Origin: Deltaproteobacteria bacterium
GTDB lineage: Bacteria; Desulfobacterota; Desulfobacteria; Desulfobacterales; Desulfosarcinaceae
NCBI GenBank assembly: GCA_020444075.1
Contig: JAHLLR010000026.1
Location: 1-62,041, forward strand
Direction of reading: 5' to 3'
DNA: 62,041 nt
The notes below the pieces were generated by a model. The model was not told the DNA's origin and did not search any database. It was given only the letters and a program-made list of their open reading frames with translations. The position numbers and the translations under genes were made by a program. Shown one piece after another: positions 44,871-52,058 of this stretch. Numbering within the stretch: the first letter of the stretch is position 1; each line of letters starts with the position of its first letter.

Positions 44871-44899
44871 GCAGCTTGCACCGTTTCAGATTAAGGCCG

Positions 44900-44925
44900 C
44901 TGCCTCGGGGCTTGCCCCGAGGCAG
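44900..44925 (-). terminator. Strong hairpin downstream of the SYLF gene
   Basis: An 11-bp perfect stem (CTGCCTCGGGG / CCCCGAGGCAG) with loop CTTG, 62 bp past the SYLF-protein stop. No T-run. It may end or stabilise that transcript, and may be a dispersed palindrome. Confidence 0.5.
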
Positions 44926-44986
44926 TTCATTCTCTCCGTCTTGCCGGCTCTCGGACAACCTGGCAAGCCTTGAAACCCTGTGGTTT

Positions 44987-45547
44987 TTACGGATAGATTC
45001 GGGTGATCTTGGACCCTTGGAGCCCCGCTCCGGCCATCAATCCTTTCTGGTCGAAAAAAAACGCATAAATACCTTCCTTGGCGGTGGTTGTACTCAACGA
45101 CCGGGCCACGCCTTCATCCACGATGGTGATGCCGGGTCCCACGCCGATCTCCCACCCCGAACTGCTGTCCAGGTAGGTCATTGTGGCGTCGGTTGTAAAA
45201 AACAGAGCATAGCCGAAGGCCTGGGCGCCGGCCTGCATACCGTAGGACAAGGCGACCGTGTTGTAATAACTCTCGATTTTGCCGTTTTTGACAAGGGCCC
45301 CTTCACCGGCTTGACCACCAACGATGAAGCCGGCCTTCACGATATGGGGAAATACCAGGATGCCCTTGGCGATTTTTGATAGCTCTTTGGCCGTCGGCGT
45401 GGTGGCCATCAGTTTCTGCAGCGCGGCATCCACGCTGCTGTCGATTTCGGCCTTCGAGCCGGCAAGCGCCGGAGTTGACGAAACGGCTAGCGCCAAGGCG
45501 ATCACGATTGCCGCAATGAATCCGAACCATCGATTTTTTTTGTGCAT
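44987..45547 (-). CDS. SYLF (YSC84-like) domain lipid-binding protein
   Basis: 186 aa from ATG 45547, set by AAAGGAG 6 nt upstream. The signal peptide ends near TPALAGS. The SYLF domain is complete: AKELSKIAKGILVFPHIVKAG, FIVGGQAGEGALVKNGK, YYNTVALSYGMQAGAQAFGYALFF and GVGPGITIVDEGVARSL. Eukaryotic relatives bind phosphoinositides; bacterial ones are secreted lipid binders of unclear role. The periplasmic helical protein lies 39 bp upstream, likely co-transcribed. Confidence 0.9.
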   Translation of the reverse strand: MHKKNRWFGFIAAIVIALALAVSSTPALAGSKAEIDSSVDAALQKLMATTPTAKELSKIAKGILVFPHIVKAGFIVGGQAGEGALVKNGKIESYYNTVALSYGMQAGAQAFGYALFFTTDATMTYLDSSSGWEIGVGPGITIVDEGVARSLSTTTAKEGIYAFFFDQKGLMAGAGLQGSKITRIYP

Positions 45548-45586
45548 GATATACTCCTTTTCTCGATCGAAGTTTTGCAAGAATGA

Positions 45587-46075
45587 TTACTTCGAGGCGT
45601 CCTTGATAAGAGGTATTTGGCCCCCGAGTTCGTACATCAGGGCCGCGTTGATTTTGTTCTCGATCTGGATATAGCGTACCACTTTCACAGCGGGGAGCAA
45701 TTTGAGCAGTTTGGGAAGATACGTCTGGCGAAGTTTGACCCCCAGGGCCTCGATGGTCAGATATTCATCAAGAAGGGTTTTTGCCGTTTCTTCGGTCATA
45801 TTCGCATATGCCGCCGCATAGTCGCCGATCAGTCTGGCCGTGCGCTGCCGCAGAAGAAAAAGTTCATCTTGATACCGGTCATAGACGGGCCAGAACACCT
45901 TGGCCTCGGCTTCGGAAAGCCCCATATTCTCGGCGACCAAAAGCTTCTTGTCGGCACGGATTTTTTCCACCACAAGCTGCATGGTGTCTGCCGGCTTTTC
46001 CTGCGCCAGGGCCAGGGCCGGCAATGCCACTACCAGAGTGATGAGAATGAGCGCCATTTTGGTTTTTCTGTTCAT
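45587..46075 (-). CDS. Periplasmic helical protein of unknown function
   Basis: 162 aa. The signal peptide MNRKTKMALILITLVVALPALALAQ is cut near Ala24-Gln25. The mature part is nearly all helical: LGLSEAEAKVFWPVYDRYQDEL-like heptads, RLIGDYAAAYANMTEETAKTLL and KVVRYIQIENKINAAL. The FWPVYxxY and YAxxYxxMT patterns recur in small secreted proteins of many proteobacteria, with no named function; the organisation recalls Spy/CpxP chaperones, without proof. GGAGG-like AGGC precedes the start weakly. Upstream of the SYLF gene. Confidence 0.75.
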   Translation of the reverse strand: MNRKTKMALILITLVVALPALALAQEKPADTMQLVVEKIRADKKLLVAENMGLSEAEAKVFWPVYDRYQDELFLLRQRTARLIGDYAAAYANMTEETAKTLLDEYLTIEALGVKLRQTYLPKLLKLLPAVKVVRYIQIENKINAALMYELGGQIPLIKDASK

Positions 46076-46211
46076 TTTTTTGCCTCCGATCTGTTTGGTT
46101 GCTGTTGGCTGTCGTAAACGTCGAGAGGAATCCGTGGCAGGCGGAAACCCCGGTCATGCCCTCACCGTGGTCCATTGTCCAGCAGGCGGACCTCGCGCTG
46201 GGGAAAGGGGA

Positions 46212-46382
46212 AAGGACCTCGTCGGACATCCGGTATCGCTCGCCTGGACCGAAGAGGGCCTTTTTTTCCAGATAAAAACAGTACCCGCAGTTGAGATTGC
46301 ACACCGGCCCGACGGGCTTGGCCACAACGTGGATACCCCGGGGAGGTTTGTCCGTCAGGCTGTTTTTATGTTGTGTGCTCAC
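46212..46382 (-). pseudogene. Anaerobic sulfatase-maturating enzyme, N-terminal fragment
   Basis: The frame from ATG 46382 reads PRGIHVVAKPVGPVCNLNCG then YCFYLEKKALFGPG and YRMSDEVL, the radical-SAM start of anaerobic sulfatase maturases. C28, C32 and C35 form the CX3CX2C iron-sulfur motif. Similarity ends near residue 57, out of about 400, and the frame then wanders into the next gene. The rest of the barrel is gone, so it cannot work. An arylsulfatase that would need such an enzyme lies at 61-62 kb. Confidence 0.8.
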
Positions 46383-46491
46383 GTTTAATAACGCGCCTTT
46401 TTATCCATATGGCGGCAGTATGATCCCCGAAGGTGCAATCGATTACCTGTATCGCGTCCTTACGCGTTGCGGCCATACCATCTGACAGCCG

Positions 46492-47814
46492 TTAGCGGTG
46501 GTGATGCACTGCGGCTTGAATACCCAATGATCCTCCCAGGCCCTGCGAATCCGGGATACCGGCAATCTCGATATCCTCGGCAAAAGCGTAGTTCCCCTCG
46601 ATGGTGCGATCCAAAAGTTCCAGTTGCCGGCGCAACTCGGCATGCCGCTGCGGCGGCAGCGTTTGCATGAGATTTTCCAGCATCGAGCGCATCCGCCGCA
46701 TGATCTGGATGCTTCCCGCGCCGCAATGACGGATTTCAATACAGGTAAGGTGCACGAAGTCCTCCCAGTTCGGTGTCCGGAAGATGAGCCGAAGTTCACC
46801 CTCGGCATCGAAAACTTCCTCTCCTCGGACTTTTCTCAGACCGACCCGCCGCAGCAGGCGGTGAAGCTGGTCGATGGCCAGCACGGCTGTGGTTGGATCA
46901 TTGATGGCCGGTGACAAGGCTTTGATCGCGATATCGACCAGGATGCGGAAGGCAAAGGTTGGGTCCTGCTCGATCGTCCGTTCAGACCCGAGGGCCACCG
47001 CACCCCGCAGGAGACGGTCCGCGATGGCGCCGGCGCCGCCATACAAGCGGAACAGCGGTTCGTCCACGGCCACAAAATCGCCCACCTGGGGGACGAACTC
47101 AATCATCCCGCCGGCCTTGCACGCCTGGGCCACAAGTCCTTCCAGATCCACGGCCAGCACGACCCCCGAGGCGCCCGCATTGACGACGGTCCGTTCCGGG
47201 GATGATAGCCTGCGTGCCGGTTCGGCGGGGCTCGGGTGCCCGCTTGGCTCCGGATAGACGCTTTCAAGGACTTTAATCCCGGACTCTCCCACCCGCTGAA
47301 CCATGCTGACGGGCCTTAGAAATCGCGCCGCGTAGTCGATCAGGTAAAGAAACACCACCACCGAGCCCAACCCCAACACGGCTGCAATGAAGGTGTTGAG
47401 TTGGTGGACGGTTTCGCCGCCCATCTTGCCCAACACCCTCATGGCGAACAAAAAGGTGAAAATGAAATAACTGACCGTAAACCGAATCGTGTTGTCCCGC
47501 AGCAGCGTCGTCGCAATGATCCGCGGCGTTAACTGTCCGCCGGCGACTTGGATCGCGACAAGCAATGAACCGAAGGTGAAAACGAGGAAGGAAAGGTTTG
47601 CCGTGACAACCGTGTCGAGCACGGACCGCGCGCCAACAATCGTCGCGCCGAAAAACGCGGTCGTTTCATCGATTCTTCCGGTCTGCAGAAGCCAGGCGCC
47701 GATGCCGTATGAGGTACGGCTGATGACCCAGTACGCCAGCAAGGCGAAAAACGGCATGAGCCACAGCGAGGCTTGGATGTAACTTTTGATCAGATAGCGG
47801 CGGTTCCAGAGCAT
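46492..47814 (-). CDS. DUF2254 family membrane protein
   Basis: 440 aa. Four to five N-terminal helices (IQASLWLMPFFALLAYWVIS; SVLDTVVTANLSFLVFTFGSLLVAIQVAGGQLTPRII; FTVSYFIFTFLFAMRVL; AAVLGLGSVVVFLYLIDYAARFL) precede a large cytoplasmic part. The block PTFAFRILVDIAIKALSPAINDPTTAVLAIDQL is the DUF2254 signature. The family is uncharacterised; possible channel or transport function. The gene stands between two gene relics and reads in the same direction. Confidence 0.87.
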   Translation of the reverse strand: MLWNRRYLIKSYIQASLWLMPFFALLAYWVISRTSYGIGAWLLQTGRIDETTAFFGATIVGARSVLDTVVTANLSFLVFTFGSLLVAIQVAGGQLTPRIIATTLLRDNTIRFTVSYFIFTFLFAMRVLGKMGGETVHQLNTFIAAVLGLGSVVVFLYLIDYAARFLRPVSMVQRVGESGIKVLESVYPEPSGHPSPAEPARRLSSPERTVVNAGASGVVLAVDLEGLVAQACKAGGMIEFVPQVGDFVAVDEPLFRLYGGAGAIADRLLRGAVALGSERTIEQDPTFAFRILVDIAIKALSPAINDPTTAVLAIDQLHRLLRRVGLRKVRGEEVFDAEGELRLIFRTPNWEDFVHLTCIEIRHCGAGSIQIMRRMRSMLENLMQTLPPQRHAELRRQLELLDRTIEGNYAFAEDIEIAGIPDSQGLGGSLGIQAAVHHHR

Positions 47815-48200
47815 TTTGGACTTTCTTTTGGTTCGGCTGTTTCAGTTTTTCGTTTCCACCCAGGGATCGTCGATCAGCGATTCGGCGTGCACGTTCCCTT
47901 TGGCCAGACCTTTACGAGATAAGTTACATAAAAAGCCGACTCGTACTCGGCACCAAAGCCTTGCGTTGGTCTCGGCGCATGCTGCCCGGCAAGAACCATG
48001 AAGGGCCGGTTGTCCTGATGCGAGTCGGGATTCTTTGGGTGCCTGCCTTGATGAATTTAACTCCCTCCCGGGGAATCACCGCCATCGCCATGGCCACCTT
48101 ATCTTCAACGGGCATGGTACTCATGGTCTCCATCGCAAAGACTATCACCCCTTGACCCCGTTTCCCGTTTTTTGTCGGAATCTCATCGTGCGGCGGCTCA
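47815..48200. other. 386-bp gap holding one gene relic
   Basis: No intact gene. The stretch contains the C-terminal relic of a hydrolase-lipoprotein gene at 48040-48165; the rest (47815-48039) shows nothing recognisable. Confidence 0.55.
48040..48165 (-). pseudogene. C-terminal fragment similar to the hydrolase lipoprotein at 52059-54308
   Basis: The minus frame encodes RGQGVIVFAMETMSTMPVED then KVAMAMAVIPREGVKFIKAG. The intact gene's end reads RTQGVVDILATETRSAIPVD, KVAMAMVVVPRAGIKGI. Only this last ~40-residue piece survives, without start or hydrolase domain. Second relic in this zone of a gene that is intact a few kb away. Confidence 0.72.
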
Positions 48201-50453
48201 TCATTTTTTACCTATGGGTCCTTTGTCCTGATCTTCGCTCTTCAACCGTGATATCTCTTTGAGAAGTCTCTCGGCATCCTTGTGTTGCGGGACCTTCACG
48301 AGGAGCGCTTCCAAGGTCTTGATCGCCGCATCCTTGTCCCCCTGCTGGTTCAGATAGAAGGCCAGGGTATAGGCATACTTGGGCTCCTGCGGCCTGAGGT
48401 CGGACGCTTTCCGGCACCAGACCACCGCTTCGTCAAGGCGGTCCTTGGCGGTGATGATGCACAGATTGTAGGCGGCCTGGGCCATCTGTGGGTCGGCCGC
48501 AAATGCCTTCTTCAGATACGTTTCTGCCGCTTCCCGTTCGTTCTGCCCCGCCTTCAGAAGGCCCATATTGAAATTCGCCGCGGCATTGTCCGGAGACTGA
48601 TCGAGCGCCTTGCGCAGAGACCTTTCGGCCTTGTCGTTCTCGCCTATCCGGGCATAGGCGATGGCGGTGTTCACCATCGGCATGATGGCCTTGGGATCGA
48701 GATTCAGCGCCACCTGGTACGAAGCAACAGCCATCTTTGTTTCTCCCCGGCCGAGGCGGTAGTTGCCCATGTTGTAATGCGATGTCCACTGGTCCAGGCG
48801 CGCGGTCAAGTATGCCAGGTACTCGTCATTGGCTTTGGTGAGCCGCGCCTGATAGGCGGGCGGCACACTCATGGGCGGAAGGGCCGCGATCGCGGCGGCG
48901 GCGCGTACCCGCACCAATCGATAATCGTCTCCCGCTGCCTCGACCAGGGCCTGGACGCTTTCCGCGGTGGGGATCAGGCCCAGGGCCTGGACGGCGGCAC
49001 CGCGCACGAGCGGCGACGGGTCCTTGGCGGAGGCGAGCAGGGTGGCCATGACCCTTGGGTCTTGAGACGGGGGAATGAGCCTGATGAGAGAAGCGGCGAA
49101 TACCTCGTCACGCTTGGGATCGGTGATATAGACCAGCATCTCGGGCAGCTTCGTCCAGTCCCGCTTGCGGGCCGCGTCGACCAGGGCGGCGCGTTCGAGG
49201 ATCGGCGCCTGATAGTCCCGGGGGCGCCACTGGCGCACGAGGGAATCGGCCCAGGATGCGTCCTTGTCCTCGTGGCAGATGTTGCAGGCGTTGGGAGACT
49301 GATAGACCACTGTCGCCGCCGGTGTCGGCGGCAGCATCGAATGGTCGCTGCGGTTCATCCGCGCGAAGGCGGTCATGGGCATGTGGCAGGAGATGCACTT
49401 GCTCCCCTCATTCTGTGCCGAATGGTGCGTGTGTGAAGTCGGATCCTGCACCTTGTCTTCATGGCAGGGCAGGCAGGCGTTGTTGAACTTTTCCTTTTTG
49501 AAACGGTAGCGGCCGCTTGAGGTATGGCAGTGCATGCAATCAAGCTGCCCAGACTTGGCGCAAGGGCTCATATTCCATGAGGTCAACGTGTAGTTTTCTC
49601 CCAGGTCGCGACCATCGGGGTAAAAGTCGCAGTCCTCCAGGGTCGAGAGATCGTAATGGTCATAGAATCTTTCCCCGGGCCGGTATTCGGGTGTCAGCGG
49701 ACTGGCCTTTGCATGACAGCCGGAGCAGGAATCGTTGCGCTGTGCCGTCGTCATCGTCTTGGTGCTGATGATCCGCGCCTCCGGCAGCGGTTGGCCCTTG
49801 GGTGTCGCCCTGGCGATAGCGTTGTGCTCGGCCGAGGGGCCGTGGCAGGTCTCGCAGTTGATGCCAGGCTCTTTCCAGGTCGTGTGGTACGTGTCGGTTT
49901 CCGGCTCGTAGTTGGTCGAGAGTTGGCTTACATGGCAGCTGTAGCAGGCGGTATTGAACGTATAGGGGTATTCCCGCCAGTCCACCGCCTCGCCCTGTTC
50001 TCCGCCCGGAAAGTGTCGTATGCCGCTGGCAGCGGTGTCGAACCACTCCTTCTTGTTGACATCATACGCCAGAGGAAGGGTCTGGAGCCTTCCCTTGCTG
50101 AAAAGCGTGAGGAAATAGTAAACGTTTTTCCCCCCAAGAACATGCGCGATCTTGAATTTCCTCGTCTCTGTCCGGTTCCTCTCGATCACGACCCCTTCAT
50201 TGATTTCGGCGCGATACTTCGCTTTTCCTATTGTGATGTCTCGCTGATGAGGCGTGAGTTTTTCCATTGCGAAGCTGGCTGAATAGGGCTGCATCGCCAG
50301 TCCATGCATTGACGTGGACCAAAGCTGATAGAACCGTTCATGGCACTCACGGCAGCTTGCGGAACCGGCGTATGAGGATTCCTTGCCCGCATCAGCGAAC
50401 ATCGGGAATGCAATAAGCAAGCACACCCCGAAAAAAATTGCAGTTATTTTCAT
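48201..50453 (-). CDS. Octahaem c-type cytochrome with HEAT-like and TPR repeats
   Basis: 750 aa. Signal peptide MKITAIFFGVCLLIAFPMFADA. Eight CxxCH haem sites (CRECH, CYSCH, CETCH, CSGCH, CMHCH, CLPCH, CISCH, CNICH) lie in residues ~35-410. HEAT-like repeats follow (DPRVMATLLASAKDPSPLVRGAAVQAL), then four or five TPRs (WTSHYNMGNYRLGRGETKMAVASYQVAL, NAAANFNMGLLKAGQNEREAAETYL). The haem part resembles nitrite-reductase-like multihaem proteins fused to TPR scaffolds. It likely shuttles electrons in the periplasm and binds partners through TPRs. A conserved Tyr or Lys active-site haem (CxxCK) is not seen, so it is not clearly an NrfA-type enzyme. Confidence 0.88.
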   Translation of the reverse strand: MKITAIFFGVCLLIAFPMFADAGKESSYAGSASCRECHERFYQLWSTSMHGLAMQPYSASFAMEKLTPHQRDITIGKAKYRAEINEGVVIERNRTETRKFKIAHVLGGKNVYYFLTLFSKGRLQTLPLAYDVNKKEWFDTAASGIRHFPGGEQGEAVDWREYPYTFNTACYSCHVSQLSTNYEPETDTYHTTWKEPGINCETCHGPSAEHNAIARATPKGQPLPEARIISTKTMTTAQRNDSCSGCHAKASPLTPEYRPGERFYDHYDLSTLEDCDFYPDGRDLGENYTLTSWNMSPCAKSGQLDCMHCHTSSGRYRFKKEKFNNACLPCHEDKVQDPTSHTHHSAQNEGSKCISCHMPMTAFARMNRSDHSMLPPTPAATVVYQSPNACNICHEDKDASWADSLVRQWRPRDYQAPILERAALVDAARKRDWTKLPEMLVYITDPKRDEVFAASLIRLIPPSQDPRVMATLLASAKDPSPLVRGAAVQALGLIPTAESVQALVEAAGDDYRLVRVRAAAAIAALPPMSVPPAYQARLTKANDEYLAYLTARLDQWTSHYNMGNYRLGRGETKMAVASYQVALNLDPKAIMPMVNTAIAYARIGENDKAERSLRKALDQSPDNAAANFNMGLLKAGQNEREAAETYLKKAFAADPQMAQAAYNLCIITAKDRLDEAVVWCRKASDLRPQEPKYAYTLAFYLNQQGDKDAAIKTLEALLVKVPQHKDAERLLKEISRLKSEDQDKGPIGKK

Positions 50454-50604
50454 ATTGATCGACTTTCATCGGCCCCAATGACAACGCCAAGGCGCTTGAG
50501 CGTATTCAGATCCGGGCACACACCATGAGCAAAGACATCGACAATTGACAAACGCAGTTGGGCGGGCTATCCCGCCCAACTGTTTTCCATTAAAATGTGC
50601 TCTT

Positions 50605-51966
50605 TTAGTACGTTGGTTTTAATTCCACGCGCCGGTTGTCGGCGCGGCCCTTGCCCGTCGTGTTGGTGGCAATCGGCCGATCCGGGCCGTAGCCCTTGGT
50701 GATCATGCGCTCCGCTGCAATGCCTTTGGAGACCAGGTAGGCCTTGACCGCGTCGGCACGACGCTGGGAAAGGCTCATGTTGTACGCATGCGTCCCCGAG
50801 ATGTCCGTGTGGCCCTGGATCTCCACCTTCAACTCGGGCTGCTGCTTCATGCCCTGCACGATCTCATCCAGCACCGGGTAGGAAGAAGCCTTGAGCGCCG
50901 CCCTGTTGTTGTCAAAATGGATCCCCTTATAAATCCAAGTCCCCTCGGCCGTCACGATGGCACTCTTGGTGGCCGTGGGCACCGGGCAGCCGAACTGATC
51001 GACCTTCACGCCCGTTCCCGTGTCCGGACAGCGATCCAGGTTGTCGTACACGCCGTCTCCATCCGAATCCAGCGGGCATCCCTTGTCATCGACGGGCACG
51101 TTTCGGGATGTACCCGGACAGCGATCCAGGTAGTCGTACACGCCGTCTCCATCCTCATCCAGCGGGCATCCCTTGTCATCGACGGACACGTTCCGGGGTG
51201 TACCCGGACAGCGATCGCTCGCATCGGGCACACCGTCGCCGTCGCTGTCCTTGAGCTCGCTCAGCAACACCGCTTTCACAAAACCCGCCATCTGGGCCCC
51301 GGATGCCACATCACCGGCTTTCAACGTCCGGCCGCAGCCGGTCACTGCAGCCAGTTTGCCCATCAGCGCCGCGCCGTCCGGATCATCGCCCACCAGCACT
51401 GTGTAGATGCACAGTCGCTCCTTGAACTGCGCCTTCAGCCCATTGGCTACAGCCAGGGGTGCATCTCCCATGTCCTTGCCATCGCTCACCACCACCAGCG
51501 CCACATTACCCTGGGCCGACTTGAAATCGGCGCCCACCTGCTGCAACGCCTTGTGCATCGAACTGGGGCCGCCCGCCTTCTTCACTAGGCCCAACGCCGC
51601 GGCCACACCGTCGCGCGAATAATCGGCCGGTCCGAAAAGCGCCATGGTGGAGGCCCGCGACACACCCGGATCGTGACCGAAAGAACGCACTGCCGTGTTC
51701 ACCTTCAGACCCGGCATGGTCTGGTTGAAATTGGCCACTACGCTGCGCGCCAAGGCGAACTTCTCAACCCCGTTGTAGCCCTCCTGCATCGATGAGGAAG
51801 CATCCAGCACAAACACCAGATGATCCGCCTTTTGCGTCCACATCTCCTTTTCAATCGGTTGCGCGGTAAATTGGGGAGGCGGCGACAACTGCTGCGACGC
51901 ACAAGCAGCCATCCCCATGATAAGCACCAATCCAATCAACATGCATACCCATTCTCGTCTTTGCAT
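50605..51966 (-). CDS. Lipoprotein with VWA, TSP3 repeats and OmpA C-terminal domain
   Basis: 453 aa. Lipobox MGMAAC (Cys22). A von Willebrand A domain with MIDAS (VFVLDASSSM; VALVVVSDGKDMGD) spans ~45-240. Three 30-residue thrombospondin type 3 calcium repeats (DSDGDGVPDASDRCPG; DEDGDGVYDYLDRCPG; DSDGDGVYDNLDRCPD) span ~240-330. The OmpA peptidoglycan-binding domain (VEIQGHTDISGTHAYNMSLSQRRADAVKAYL, IATNTTGKGRADNRRVEL) ends it. It should tether the outer membrane to the wall and bind a ligand through VWA. A VWA domain in front of an OmpA anchor is less common than a beta-barrel. Confidence 0.92.
   Translation of the reverse strand: MQRREWVCMLIGLVLIMGMAACASQQLSPPPQFTAQPIEKEMWTQKADHLVFVLDASSSMQEGYNGVEKFALARSVVANFNQTMPGLKVNTAVRSFGHDPGVSRASTMALFGPADYSRDGVAAALGLVKKAGGPSSMHKALQQVGADFKSAQGNVALVVVSDGKDMGDAPLAVANGLKAQFKERLCIYTVLVGDDPDGAALMGKLAAVTGCGRTLKAGDVASGAQMAGFVKAVLLSELKDSDGDGVPDASDRCPGTPRNVSVDDKGCPLDEDGDGVYDYLDRCPGTSRNVPVDDKGCPLDSDGDGVYDNLDRCPDTGTGVKVDQFGCPVPTATKSAIVTAEGTWIYKGIHFDNNRAALKASSYPVLDEIVQGMKQQPELKVEIQGHTDISGTHAYNMSLSQRRADAVKAYLVSKGIAAERMITKGYGPDRPIATNTTGKGRADNRRVELKPTY
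50980..51249 (-). repeat. Three 90-bp in-frame repeats encoding TSP3 calcium motifs
   Basis: The three units within the OmpA-type gene are 90 bp each; the first two are very similar, including the third positions of codons (CGTACACGCCGTCTCCATC and GGGCATCCCTTGTCATCGACG recur). Such near-identity favours slippage or gene conversion and could allow length variation. Confidence 0.85.
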
Positions 51967-52058
51967 ACTATTCTCCTTTTCTTTTTCCTCGATTCATTAC
52001 CTTTATGCATCTACGCTTTGTTTCTTCAATCGAAGGGGAATCCCCCCGCACGCTCCGC

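Noticed and set aside
48282-49436. 384-aa plus-strand frame opposite the cytochrome
   Set aside because: Antisense shadow of a TPR/haem gene with clear motifs; the product is Gly/His/Arg-rich without domain.
50980-51249. Repeats considered as a CRISPR array
   Set aside because: They are in-frame 90-bp TSP3 codons within a gene, with no spacers of constant size.
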